Positions 11,043 to 20,968 of a stretch of DNA of 64,000 bases are shown in pieces (positions within the stretch are counted from its first letter, which is position 1; each line of letters starts with the position of its first letter). The translations under genes and the position numbers were made by a program. The stretch is from Deltaproteobacteria bacterium (GTDB taxonomy: Bacteria; Desulfobacterota; Desulfarculia; Adiutricales; Adiutricaceae). The notes beneath the pieces are model-generated. The model was not told the DNA's origin, searched no databases, and saw only the letters and a list, made by a program, of their open reading frames with translations. The stretch is taken from assembly GCA_031263485.1 (NCBI GenBank), contig JAISFS010000116.1, forward strand, positions 22,976-86,975. The letters run 5' to 3'.

Positions 11043-12296
11043 ATGATCGAACCGATTCGAAAGGACAGGGAGAACGGGTTCGCCAGGCTCCTTGCGCACG
11101 GCGGCTGCTATGCCGACAAGACGGGCCTGATTCGTAAGCTTTTCGACGAATGCGGCGGACCGTTCGTGTTCGGCAGACCCCCCGGCTTCGGCAAGACCCT
11201 TCTTCTGGACGCCATCCAGATGGTCGCCGAAGGTGACCCCGTTCCGTTTTCCGGACTGGAGATAGGGAAGCCGGACTCAGGTCACAAATGGAAATCCTAT
11301 CCCGTCATCCGGATCGACATGAAGGACATCGATCCGGATCCCGACGGTTTCGACTCGAGCCTGAGCTCGGAGCTGAGAAGGATCAGGGACGGCTTCGGGC
11401 TCGAAAGTTCACCTGACAGGGAGCTGTACGACCTTGGCGATCTTCTCTTTGAAATCGCATACAGGGACGTCTTTGCCGCCCGCGCCCGCGGAGAGGACGA
11501 GAAGGGCATCCCGCACCTGGACTCCGTGGTGCTCGTGGACAATTTCGACTGGCACCTTACGGATTTCGGCGCGGAACCGAAATCCGCCGAACGCATATGG
11601 CACAAACTCCTGCATTTTTTCACGCTTATCAAAGCCTGTAGCGAACATGTGGAGATGGCGTTCATCGCCGGCGTGTCCAGATTCATGCTGGTCACCATAT
11701 TCGGGGGCATGAACACCAAGAACGACATCTGCCTGGACGACAGCTACGCCGCGCTCTGCGGCATTACCCGAAACGAGCTCCTGTCGGCTTTCGCCGGCCC
11801 GCTTGATGCGGCCCTCTCGGCGCTGAAGAGGAGCGGAGAGTTCGGGCAGGACGCGACCGCCGAGGATCTAGCTGACAGGCTCGAGGAATGGTACGGCGGC
11901 TACAGCTTCGATGGCAGGACCAGGCTTATCAACCCCGGATCGCTCGCGGCATTCCTTGAGCATGCTTCCTTCAGGGACTACTGGAGCCTTTCGTCGGCCC
12001 CGGTACTTCTCCGCAGGCTGGGCCTCGGATCCGGGGACTACAAGGCCGCCCATGGCAAGGACCTGCTTCTCGGCACGCATTATCCCGACATCAACGAGGA
12101 TAGGCGCCTCACCAGCACCCAGGCCCTGACTCTGGCCGGCTGCCTCGCCGTTGGGCGCGAGGACGATCGCCACGGCATGATGCCGAGCTTCTACCATCTG
12201 ACGATACCCAACCGTGAGATAAGGGAAGCAGTGCACGCCGCCGAGGCGTCAGGGGCCGCACCGGCGCGAGGGCCGAGGAAGCCTAAACGCCCTTGA
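11043..12296 (+). CDS. AAA-ATPase-like protein (PF09820 type), C-terminally truncated
   Basis: 417 residues from ATG 11043, chosen over the track's 11010 because GGAGAAAAG sits just upstream. It shows the family order: NGFARLL...CYADKTGLIRKL, Walker A GRPPGFGKT (about residues 44-52), IRIDMKDID, a Walker B-like VVLVDNFDWHL (about 162-170), FIAGVSRF, and ALCGITRNELLSAF. Two defects are visible. The Walker B DEYD of relatives reads DNFD, so the catalytic Glu is Asn. The protein stops shortly after TIPNREIREAV, where relatives continue for 100-200 residues into a PD-(D/E)XK-like nuclease domain; here a short basic tail (GPRKPKRP) replaces it. Possibly expressed but probably inactive as an ATPase-nuclease. 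The family is common in gut anaerobes and its role is unclear. Confidence 0.8.
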   Translation: MIEPIRKDRENGFARLLAHGGCYADKTGLIRKLFDECGGPFVFGRPPGFGKTLLLDAIQMVAEGDPVPFSGLEIGKPDSGHKWKSYPVIRIDMKDIDPDPDGFDSSLSSELRRIRDGFGLESSPDRELYDLGDLLFEIAYRDVFAARARGEDEKGIPHLDSVVLVDNFDWHLTDFGAEPKSAERIWHKLLHFFTLIKACSEHVEMAFIAGVSRFMLVTIFGGMNTKNDICLDDSYAALCGITRNELLSAFAGPLDAALSALKRSGEFGQDATAEDLADRLEEWYGGYSFDGRTRLINPGSLAAFLEHASFRDYWSLSSAPVLLRRLGLGSGDYKAAHGKDLLLGTHYPDINEDRRLTSTQALTLAGCLAVGREDDRHGMMPSFYHLTIPNREIREAVHAAEASGAAPARGPRKPKRP

Positions 12297-12629
12297 GCCC
12301 TTAACCCGAGCGACACCGTTGGGTTGTTCCGCGCCGGGACCTGCTCCGGCGCAGATCGAGGCGAGGACTCCTTCGAGACGCCGTCCCGGCCTTCACCCTT
12401 CAGGCAAGCTCTCCCGTGCCTTAGCGCACGGGGCCTTCAGAACGTGCATCCGGTCTGTGCGGGCCTTTCGGTGCCATGAGAATTGCTGACAATCTCGAGA
12501 CCCCTCCCTCTAGCCGTCTGCTGAGGGCGTAACTCTAGCGCGCGGAACCCGCGCGCGAGACTTCCGCGGATGACGGGCAGGGCACCGGCTACGGCGCTTT
12601 GGGGCAGGGCTTCGGCATTGCGGGGCGCG
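12297..12629. other. Gene-free spacer between convergent genes
   Basis: 330 bp between the truncated AAA-ATPase-like gene and the 3' end of sbcC. A small hairpin CCCGTGC-cttagc-GCACGGG (about 12413-12432) could serve as a terminator, though no U-run follows. Confidence 0.4.
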
Positions 12630-15600
12630 TCAGCCGACCCGCCTGCAACCCGGACCGGTCAGGACCGATCTTCCGTTCCTGACCGGCTCCACGGTAATCT
12701 GGGCGAAACGGTTCTTGAGCGCGGCTACGTGGGTGATGAGGCCGACCAGTTTCCCGGAGCTTCCGGGGAGCTCGGCCAAGGCGTTCACCGCGAATTCCAG
12801 GGACTCGTCGTCCAGAGTGCCAAAGCCCTCGTCCAGGAACAGCGACTGCAGCCGGAAGCCCCGTCCTTTCATGTCTGCCAGGCCCAGCGCCAGGGCAAGG
12901 CTCACTATGAAGGTCTCGCCTCCGGAAAGCGTCTTCACGGGGCGCGTCTTGCCTGCGTTGAAGTTGTCGATCACGGCGAACTCCAGGGAATCGTCCCTTT
13001 CCCGGGCCAGGAGGTAGCGGTTCGACATGCCCCTCAGCTGGCCGTTGGCGTTCTGGATGAGCGCCCCCAGCGTGAGGCCCTGGGCGAAGTTCCTGAACCT
13101 GTCCCCGCTGGCGCTGCCGATTAGGCTGGAGAGCCTGCCGAAGCGGGCGGCCTTCTTCTCCTGCTCCTTGAGCTCCGCCGCCAGGCCGGCGGATTTCTCC
13201 CTGGCCTCCGTGTTGGCCTTGAGCTTCTGCTCCCGGGCGCCCACTTCGCCCAGGATCACGTCTATCCTCCCCTTCAGCTCCCTCGCGGCATCGAGCTCCT
13301 CTTCGAGGGTACCGGCCGTTGCCTCCTCGGCTTCCCTGAGCTTGGCGGCGCCGTTGCGGGCGTTGTCCTCGACGAGCGAGACGAGCCGGGTCCTTTCGCT
13401 CGCCAACGCCTCGGACGCCTCCTCGAGGGCCTTCCTCTCGTCCTCGGCCAGCCTCGCGGCCAGGAAGGCAGGCAGATCCGGGGCGCCTTGGGCGTCCGTG
13501 AAGCCTTTCGCGGCGAGGCCCTCGTCAAGCTTGGCTTCCCGCTCGCCCAGCTCGGCCAAGGCCTCCGCCGCCCTCGTCTCGGCTTCGGCCACGCCGCGCG
13601 TGAGCCCCTCCAGGGCGTTTCGGGCCGAGGCGGCGGAGTCCTTGAGGCTTGCGGAGCTTTCCTCGGCATCCTTCACCGCCCGCCGGAGCCTCTTCTCCTC
13701 CGACTCCGGGTCCAGCTCCCCGAAGAGGCCGTTCCTTTCGGCCTTCAGGGCCGCGGCCTTCGCCCCGGCGTCCTCCAAAGGCAAGCGGCCGTCCTCTATC
13801 TCCTGGAGTTTCGCCTTTTCCCGCTCCCTTTTCCCCTCCAGTCCCTTGGCGTCCTCCGCGCAGCGCCTGTCGAGGGTCTGGTGGTCTTCCGCGAGTGACT
13901 TCCGTAGCGCGGCCTTCCCGGAGAGTTCGGCCATGATGCCGTCCAGATCCGCTTTCGCCGGATCCGAGCCGGTGTAAGGCCGGATCCTCCCCGTCAGGGC
14001 CTCAGTCTTCCCTGCGGCCAGCCCCTGGAGATCCTCCAGTTCCCCCGTGAGCCGCTCGAGCTCGCGAACTGCCGCGTCGTTAGCCTTCTCGGCCTTAGCC
14101 AAGGCCACTTTGGCCGAGGCTTCCTCGTCGGCGGCCTTGTCGCGTGCCTTCCGCGTCTTCTCGGCCTCCCGGTCGATCCGCTGGCCCGACTCGAGGGCCG
14201 CGCCGGCGTCCTTCGCGGCGGCGGCGCACTCTTTACTGGAGGTTGCCAGGCTCGCCCTGAACTCGTCGGACGCTTCGGCCAGGCCTGTCAGAGACTCGTC
14301 CCGGCATAGCCTTTCGAGCTCGGACTGGAGACTCGCCTCCCTTTTCCTCAGATCCGGGAGCTCGCTTTCCGCGAGCCTGAGCCTCGTCTCGTAGCCCGCC
14401 GTCTCGGAGGCCAGCGCCGAACGTGACGCCTCGAGTTCAGAAATCTCGCGGTCGATCCCGTCCAGTCTTGCCTTCGCCTCGTCCGGAGCCGGTCCGGCCA
14501 GTTCCCCCAGCGGGTGGTCCCTGCTCCCGCACAGCGGGCAGGGCTCACCGTCCGCGAGTCGCCTGCGGTGCTCCTCGAGGGTCAGGACGGCGTTCCGCAG
14601 CAGAAGGTTCTCGTTTGCGAGCGCTCTGTTCTCGCCCAGTTCCTTTCTTTTGCGATCTCCCGCCTCCTTGCGGGAGGCCGCGTCCTCAAGCGAGTCTTTC
14701 AGCTTGAGCGTCAGGGTCTCATTGACTCTTATCCCGTTCAGGGCTTCCCTTCTCCCGTCGAAGGCGTCCAGGGCCCTGGAAAGCCTGTCCGCTCGGGCGG
14801 CCGAGTCCCTGCTCGCCGAAAGCCAGTCCTCGACCGTTCTGCCCTTGAGCGCTTCCAGGCGCTCCCGATCAAGCCTGGCCAGCCCGTCCTGGGCCTCCCG
14901 GAGCTTCGCGGACTTCAGCTCGAGGGTCTTCCGGGCCGCCGTCAGGGACCGTCCGATCCCTTCGTATTCCGTCAGCGCCGCCTGGGCCTCATTCCTCTTC
15001 GCCTCCTCGTCTTTGCGGATCCCCTTGAGCGCCTTAGCCTCTTCCCGGATCCCGGCCAGCTCCTCGATCAGGGCGGCTCCGGAGGGATCGGAGTCGAGCC
15101 TCGCCTAGAGGCCGTCCAGGGCGATCCTGTTTTCGGCGAGCGTGACCCCGTCCGCGGCGATCCCTCGCCGCAACGAGTCCAGCTCCCTCCTGAGCCTTCC
15201 GTCCGCGTCCCGGAGGGTCTTGAGGGTCGCCTGCGCGGCGGCGAGGCTGCCGTCCAGCTCACGGGCACGGGCAATCAACGGCAACCCGCGCTCGAGCTCG
15301 ACCTGGGCCTTTTCCAGAACTGCCGCCGCAGTCCCGCGCTTAGCCTCGGCATCGACGAGTGCCCGTTCGGCCTCGGGAAGGCGTCCCTTGAGCCCGGCCA
15401 GGGCCTTCCCCTCGGCATCGGCCACCGAGCGCGCGCGGGCGGCGAGTCCCCAGAGGCCTTCCAGCCCTGCGGCGGCGTTGGCACGGGCAAGCCTCGCGCG
15501 GTCCGGCGCGAAGGCCGATTCCCTGGCGTCCAGCTCCGCCTCCTTTGCCCTCAAGCCCCTCAGTCCATCTTCAAGTGAGCGGATCTCAGCGCGGAGCTTG

Positions 15601-16337
15601 GCCTTGCCCTCGCGGACGGCCTTCGCGGCCTCCAGGCTCACGGCATCCCCCCGGAGCCTCGCGATTTCCGCGGCTATCTCGGCTTCCCGGTCGGGGTCGA
15701 GTAGCTCCAGCATTTCGAGGCCGGCTTTCAGGGACTCCAGCCGCTCGGCCTCGCGGGCCGCCCTGCGGTAGGCCTTCTGGGAGATCGTCCCGTATATCCC
15801 CGTGTCGGTTATCTGCTCCATGATCCTGGAGCGCTCGCTCGCGCCCGAGTGCAGGAACGCCGCGAACGCGTTCTGGGGCAGCACGGCGCAGCGCGTGAAG
15901 CGCCTGAAGTCCAGACCCGTCAGCCTTTCCGCCTCCTCGCGCGCGTCCTCGAACGCCTCGGGCGCCGGTTTGCCCGTTTCCGCGTCCACGAGCGAGTGGG
16001 CGTAGACCTGCAGGGCTTCCCCGGGCCTCTTGCGCGACCTGTGCTGGTAGAAGCTGGAACGCCAGATCCGGCCCTTCGCCTCGAAGGTGAGTTCCGCCCG
16101 GCACTCGCCCGTGCCGCGGGTCATGATCTCGTTCGTCTTGCCAGTCACGGCGCCCAGCCGCGGGGTCTCGCGGTACAGGGCCAGGCAGGCGGCGTCCAGG
16201 AGCGTGCTCTTGCCGGCCCCAGTGTTGCCGGCTATGACGAAGAGCGGGCTGTTCCGGTACGCGGGGTCCGTGAAGTCGATCTCCCACTGGCCCTCGAGCG
16301 AGTTGAGATTCATGATGCTCAGTTTCAGAAGCCTCAC
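12630..16337 (-). pseudogene. sbcC: Exonuclease SbcC, interrupted by one in-frame TAG
   Basis: The SMC-like ATPase of the SbcCD (Mre11-Rad50) nuclease, which processes hairpins and double-strand ends. The track splits it into 12630-14108 and 15105-16337, but both are in the same frame, and everything between reads as SbcC. Only a TAG at 15107-15105 (codon 411, context DGL*ARLDSDPSG) interrupts ~1235 codons. Visible: Walker A GNTGAGKST (residues 37-45), TRGTGECRAEL, long Ala/Glu/Arg/Lys coiled coils, zinc hook CPLCGS (~598), signature LSGGETFIVSLALALGLAD and Walker B LFLDEGFGTLD. Start is GTG at 16337, overlapping the sbcD stop as GTGA, so translation is coupled. Could be a nonsense mutation, a sequencing error, or read-through; a split two-chain protein is unlikely since no start with a clear binding site follows the stop. 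Confidence 0.85.
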
Positions 16338-18430
16338 TGCTTGCCTCCGTCATCCTTGCGGCGCACGGCGTCCGTCTGCGGCACGGCGTGCGTCTGCGGC
16401 ACGGCGTCCGTCTGCGGCACGGCGTCAGCCTGCGGCACTGCGTCAGCCTTGGGGGGAGCGCACGGCACGCCCAATGTCATCCCGGCATCGAACAGCGGTC
16501 GGGAATCCGGTCGCGGTGTCGTGCCCGCCTGCGGCGGGGCAGGCGCGCGCGGCACGCCCAACACCAGCCCGCCGTCCAACAGCCACTGGGGGGTCGGCAC
16601 CGGTTCCATGTCCGCCTGCGGGGGGACGGTCGCCTGTTGCGTACCCGATTTAGTTCCAGCATCCGACGACAACGTTTTGGAGTCCGCCTGCGGCGCGGTG
16701 TCCGCCTGCGGCGCGGCGGGTGCCTGCGGAGCCGCGTCACCCTGCGACCGGGTGGGCGTGAAGGCCGCGCCCGGCATCGCCCCGCCGTCCTGCGGCGGGA
16801 AGTCCTGTTGAACAACGGCGCCAGTCTGCCGCAGGGCGTCCCCCGGACCGGCATCTTCCGTCCGGTCGGCCTCCCGAGCGTCCGCCTTCGCGGGCTTCCG
16901 CCTCTTCCCCTTGGCAGGGGCGGGGACATCGGCGCCTTCTGCGGGGTCGTCCCCGTCGTTCAAGGTCAGCATGATCTCCTCGAATGCCGCCCGGAGTTCC
17001 GCACGGTCCTCAGGGTCGAGCTCGTCGCCCTTGCCGTCGAGCAGGCGCTCGAACACCTGGCGCTCGTCCAGCTCGGAGAGGTACACGAGGGCCGTCCCGT
17101 CACCCGCCGCGAGGCGGTTCGCCAAGGCCCGGTTCCGCACAGCCGTCACCTCGATGCCGCTCTCCCTCACGATGGAGTCCACGGTCTCCCTGGCGGAGGA
17201 GTCGAGCGCCGCGCCGTCCAGGGTCACTTCCACGATGGCGTCGGAGCCCCTGGCCTTGAGGCTTTTCAGGGCGGCGCCCACGGCCGCCATGTCGCCCTCG
17301 AGCCGGACGAGCTCCCTGAAGACCGGCACCGGGATGGCCTCTATCTTCCTCCTGCCGCCGCCCAGCTCGACCAGGACCACCGTCTTTTCCGTCCCCGCCT
17401 CGCTGAAGCGCAGGGGAATGGGGGAGCCGCTGTAGCGGACGGTTTCCGCCCCGGCCCGCTGGGGTCGGTGGATGTGCCCCAGCGCGGTGTAGTCGAAGAG
17501 TTCGGCCCATGGTTTCGTGTCCACGCTCCACGCGCCCGCGTACCTGAACTCGCCCGGGTCCCTCGCGGCCCCCTCCGCGCGGCCTGCGGCGGGCTCGTGG
17601 TACTCGGCGGGGTACAGGGCCCTTAAGCCGTCCCCTTCCATGAAATGCGCGCCCTTGGCCATGAGGTGGCCGGTCGCGACCAGGGGGAGCTCGCGGCCTA
17701 ACTCCGCCATGAGATCCCTGGCCGCCGCGGCCGAGTCCCGGTAGCGTTCGGCTATGCCCAGGGCCACCGCGCGCCCCTGCACCTGCGAGTCCTCGCCCTC
17801 GATGGCGGCCCGCACGTGGTGATCCTTCAGGAAAGGCACCGCGGCGACCAAGAGCGCGGGGTCGCCCCCCCCGCGCGGGGCTATCGCCACGAGCTCGCTT
17901 CGGCGGTCGCCCTCCGCCGGAACGGCGGAGACGTGTATGTCTATCGCCTTCAGGACCGTCCTGGGGGCTTCCAGGAAGGGGGCGGAGTCGTGGTTCCCCG
18001 AGGTTACCACCGCGGCGACCCCCATCCGGCTCGCCCTGGCCATGAAACCGTAGTAGAGATCCTGCGCCCAGACCGGCGGGGCCGGCACGTCGAAGACGTC
18101 GCCAGCGACCAGGAGCGCGTCCACCGCCTCGGCCTCCATGACCTCCAGGAGCCAGTCCAGGAACGCCTGGAACTCCCGCTGGCGCTGCACCTGGTCCAGG
18201 GTCTTGCCCAGGTGCCAGTCCGAGGTGTGGAGGATCCTAATCTTCCTGCCCTGAAGCGAGGGCCTGTCGCTCGGCTCGTCAAGGATCGTCGTCCTTTTCG
18301 GGGCGCAGGGCATAGCCTCCTCGACCGGGGGCCAGTCCGCGGGGGCGCCCGTTTCCGAAGGGGCGACGGCGGCGGGCTTGGCAGGGGAGGGCGTCTGAGT
18401 GCGGGTAAACCCGTCGAAATCCAGAGGCAT
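16334..18430 (-). CDS. sbcD: Exonuclease SbcD with long low-complexity C-terminal tail
   Basis: The Mre11-type metallophosphoesterase subunit of SbcCD. I chose ATG 18430 (MPLDFDGFTRTQTP) because AAAGGA lies 8 nt upstream; the track's 849-residue version starts far into non-coding DNA. After an ~80-residue N-terminal extension come the phosphoesterase motifs: ILHTSDWHLGK, LLVAGDVFDVP, VVTSGNHDS, and later ALGHIHRPQ, followed by the capping domain (SGSPIPLRFSEAGTEK). SbcD is usually ~400 residues. Here a ~200-residue tail follows (from about GDDPAEGADVPAPAKGKRRK), rich in Pro, Gln, Ala and Asp and ending in hexapeptide repeats such as AVPQTDAVPQTHAVPQTDAV. The tail has no domain I recognise. 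Upstream partner of sbcC in a two-gene operon (GTGA overlap). Confidence 0.88.
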   Translation of the reverse strand: MPLDFDGFTRTQTPSPAKPAAVAPSETGAPADWPPVEEAMPCAPKRTTILDEPSDRPSLQGRKIRILHTSDWHLGKTLDQVQRQREFQAFLDWLLEVMEAEAVDALLVAGDVFDVPAPPVWAQDLYYGFMARASRMGVAAVVTSGNHDSAPFLEAPRTVLKAIDIHVSAVPAEGDRRSELVAIAPRGGGDPALLVAAVPFLKDHHVRAAIEGEDSQVQGRAVALGIAERYRDSAAAARDLMAELGRELPLVATGHLMAKGAHFMEGDGLRALYPAEYHEPAAGRAEGAARDPGEFRYAGAWSVDTKPWAELFDYTALGHIHRPQRAGAETVRYSGSPIPLRFSEAGTEKTVVLVELGGGRRKIEAIPVPVFRELVRLEGDMAAVGAALKSLKARGSDAIVEVTLDGAALDSSARETVDSIVRESGIEVTAVRNRALANRLAAGDGTALVYLSELDERQVFERLLDGKGDELDPEDRAELRAAFEEIMLTLNDGDDPAEGADVPAPAKGKRRKPAKADAREADRTEDAGPGDALRQTGAVVQQDFPPQDGGAMPGAAFTPTRSQGDAAPQAPAAPQADTAPQADSKTLSSDAGTKSGTQQATVPPQADMEPVPTPQWLLDGGLVLGVPRAPAPPQAGTTPRPDSRPLFDAGMTLGVPCAPPKADAVPQADAVPQTDAVPQTHAVPQTDAVRRKDDGGKQ

Positions 18431-19372
18431 GGGCGCGATCCTTTCGGCTCGGTTTTTGCTGGCCCGACCGCACGTGCAGTCATGGGACCAACACGCGGCA
18501 GGCGCCGTCCGGGCGCCGTGACCTTGCAGCGGGTCGGCTTCCAGGCATGCCGCGCCCTGCCAGATGGCTGACTCGCGCCATGGTTCAGGCCCTAAAACGG
18601 CATCGGGCCGAAAGGCGATGCCGCGGCGTGGAGGCCACAGGACCTGGCGAGGAGGTCTCAGGTACTGACGCGGAGAGGCAGGGGCAGGCAGGCTTCTCCG
18701 GAAGTTCGGTCGAAGGGACGACGGCGGCGGGGCGACAGGGAAGTGCGGACTGTTCCGGTCGAAGTGAGGTGCCGTCAGGTCGGTCGCTCCGGGCTGACCT
18801 GTTTCACGGCAAGGCGATGGCCCTCTCCCCCTTGTGGAGGAAGGGCGCCGATAACCACATATGTGGAAGATAATCACATCCAATCGGATTTCAAGCCCTG
18901 GCCCGAAAAATTCCTCAAGCTACCCCCTGGTTTGGCCTGGGGTTCCCTGAACGCGGGCCGGTGTCTCCACCGAGACGATCTGAGCGCCCGGTCGGCGAAA
19001 GTTCAGGGGGGTTCTGTCCCGGCCTTTATGTTTGTCGGCCAGGTCCCGGCGGTACGCTTCGGCGGAACCGCCCGGGGCAGACTTCCCCCGTAAGCGGTTT
19101 CGCCTGTCCCGAATCCTGACGATTATTTCCCGCTTTCGGTGGCATGCACGTCAGGGGCACGCGCAGTGGTCGCGAGAGAAGGCTCGGCGATCCGCCGTCT
19201 CCGGGCCGCGAGCGTCGGCTCCGCTCCGGGCCGTCTCCAGGCCCCGGAGCGTCAATGGAGACTCGTCTCGCGATGTTCCTGCCGCACGGAACGCGATCCT
19301 GCGGCCCGCCCAAGTTCCCGCGTCACGGCCCGCCAAGGCGGCCAGGACGGGCGTGGGAGCGGGCGGCCGCTC
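18431..19372. other. Gene-free stretch upstream of sbcD
   Basis: About 940 bp between the 3' end of the SUMF1-domain gene and sbcD. I see no gene; an ATAATCACAT-type AT-rich patch near 18855-18885 may hold the sbcDC promoter. The ORFs listed are shadows or Arg-rich noise. Confidence 0.4.
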
Positions 19373-20368
19373 TCAATCCCTGCCGATGGTTTTAGGCGGC
19401 TCTCCGGAATCCGTGGATTTCGGCGACCCTCCGGAACCCTTGGATTTAGTCGGCGGTCCGGAATCCGCGGATTCGGGCGCTCCTCCCGAATCCCCGCTCG
19501 TCGGCCCCGGAGGGTCCGAAAAGGCCACCCGGAAGCCGAGGTCCGTGTCCCACATGGACGTGCCCTGCTCCTCGCCGGCGGGGGCGAAGGGGCAGCTCCC
19601 GGCGTAGTCCTGATAGGAGTAGTTGCCGCGTTTGGTAAGGCTGCTGGAGGAGGCATCCCAGGGCCAGGCGCCTCCCCTGAAGATCCTTGAGCTGCCGCGG
19701 TCCGGGCCCTGCGGGTCGTTCCGGGGGGATTTCGCGTAGTAGTCCGGGTCGTAGCGGTCGGCAGTCCACTCCCAGACGTTCCCGAGGACGTCGTGGAGCC
19801 CCCAGGCGTTGGGCGCCTTGAGGCCGACGGGGCGGTGCCCGCCCCCAGAGTTGCCGCCGTACCAGGCGTACGGGCCGATGCCCCCCGGGCCGCTGCCGCC
19901 AAGGTAGCTCTCTTTGGTGCCGGCCCTGGCCGCGAACTCCCACTCGGCTTCGGTAGGGAGCCTGAACCCTTCCGCGCCCTCCAGCCTGCCCAGCTTCCGG
20001 GCGAACTCCTGCGCGTCCTCCCAGGAGACGCACTCCACCGGGCGATCGGGGCCCACCGCCGCGCTGGGGTTGTTGTCCATGACGGCCGCGTACTGGGTCT
20101 GGGTTATCTCGAACCTTCCGATGTAGAACGGCCGGGTGATGTCAACAGCGTGCAGGGGGCGCTCGTCTTCGTAGCCCAGGCCGTCGCGGTCACCCATAGT
20201 AAAGCTCCCCGGCTCCACGAGCACGAGCTCTATCGCGCCGACGGTCGTGATGAAGTCTTCCGCGCGGACGGCCGAAGGGGCAAGGAGGGGGAGGGCGGCG
20301 GCCAGGAGGAAGGCGGTCGCGGAGGCGGCCGTGGGCGAGGGCCCCGGGAGGGGGGACGGGTACTTCAT
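19373..20368 (-). CDS. Exported SUMF1 (formylglycine-generating-enzyme-like) domain protein
   Basis: 331 residues. An N-terminal signal peptide (about 1-36, ending AVRAED) is followed by a full SUMF1 / FGE-sulfatase domain: IELVLVEPGSFTMGD, FYIGRFEITQTQYAAVM, PVECVSWEDAQEFARKL, FRLPTEAEWEFAARAG, LGNVWEWTADRYD, RIFRGGAW and DLGFRVAF. True FGE enzymes carry catalytic Cys residues just after the RGGSW motif; here that stretch is ASSSSLTKRGN without Cys. So it is more likely a structural or ligand-binding SUMF1 protein than a sulfatase-activating enzyme. No sulfatase gene lies in the window. The last ~40 residues are a Ser/Pro/Lys/Gly repeat (ESADSGPPTKSKGSGG...). It is a single gene with ~600 bp free upstream. 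Confidence 0.85.
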   Translation of the reverse strand: MKYPSPLPGPSPTAASATAFLLAAALPLLAPSAVRAEDFITTVGAIELVLVEPGSFTMGDRDGLGYEDERPLHAVDITRPFYIGRFEITQTQYAAVMDNNPSAAVGPDRPVECVSWEDAQEFARKLGRLEGAEGFRLPTEAEWEFAARAGTKESYLGGSGPGGIGPYAWYGGNSGGGHRPVGLKAPNAWGLHDVLGNVWEWTADRYDPDYYAKSPRNDPQGPDRGSSRIFRGGAWPWDASSSSLTKRGNYSYQDYAGSCPFAPAGEEQGTSMWDTDLGFRVAFSDPPGPTSGDSGGAPESADSGPPTKSKGSGGSPKSTDSGEPPKTIGRD

Positions 20369-20968
20369 GTCTTTCTCCGGTGGCGGTCGGTAATGGGTGC
20401 GGGGAGGCGGGGCGAGGCCGCCGCCGGGCCGGCCGCGGTTCGGCTGATTATAACATCACGCCGGAGGCGCCTGGTCAATAGCGGAAATTCCGGGCACCCT
20501 GGCCCCCGGCGCCTGCGGCGTGAGTCAGCGGAAGCGCGCGGCGCTCCGGGGCGAGGCGTCGCGGCCTCCTGGCGCCCCGACCCCGAATCCCGCCCCTCCA
20601 GGTCTCTGGTTCCGCAGCGTTTGCCCCAGGGAAAACCCGGACCCCGGAAAACCCCGGAAAACCCCGGAAGAACTGGAAAATTACGGAAAAACCCTGAACC
20701 CGGGAAACCCGAACCCCGGGCCGACAGGGCACTGAAATCGTAGGCATTCGCGAGGCCCGTGCCTCAAGGTCGCCGGAGCCTGCCATTGCGGCTTGAGGCG
20801 AAAGCCGCGGCGGCGAGTCCCTTCACTTTAAGAGGAAAGGCCGGCCTTCCGGGCATTACCGGACGGCCGGCCTTCCAAGGTCCGCAAGGCGCGAGCTCGT
20901 GGTTCGCGGCAGCTGGGGGTTCCGCGGCTCTGGCGGCCCCTGCGCGGCGCACGGGAGCGGGCGCGGGG
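20369..20968. other. Gene-free spacer upstream of the SUMF1 gene
   Basis: 600 bp. It holds a CCGGAAAACC-type short repeat (about 20635-20700) and the hairpin listed at 20836-20880. No gene seen. Confidence 0.45.
20836..20880 (-). terminator. Long hairpin after the binding-protein gene
   Basis: AAGGCCGGCCTTCCGG-gcatta-CCGGACGGCCGGCCTT is an inverted repeat of about 16 bp with one mismatch or bulge, about 90 nt beyond the stop of the ABC binding-protein gene. On the minus strand it is followed by TTTCCTCTTAAAG, a weak U-rich tail. A likely intrinsic terminator. Confidence 0.6.

Noticed and set aside
15105-15107. Pyrrolysine or other recoding of TAG
   Set aside because: TAG terminates at least eight genes in this window (binding protein, permease, cbiK, TPR, GyrI-like, DUF4198, radical SAM, S component), so it works as a normal stop; no pyl gene is visible.
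12570-16811. Long plus-strand ORFs (13027-13977, 14514-15578, 15849-16811 and others)
   Set aside because: Antisense to sbcC and sbcD, whose motifs are unambiguous.
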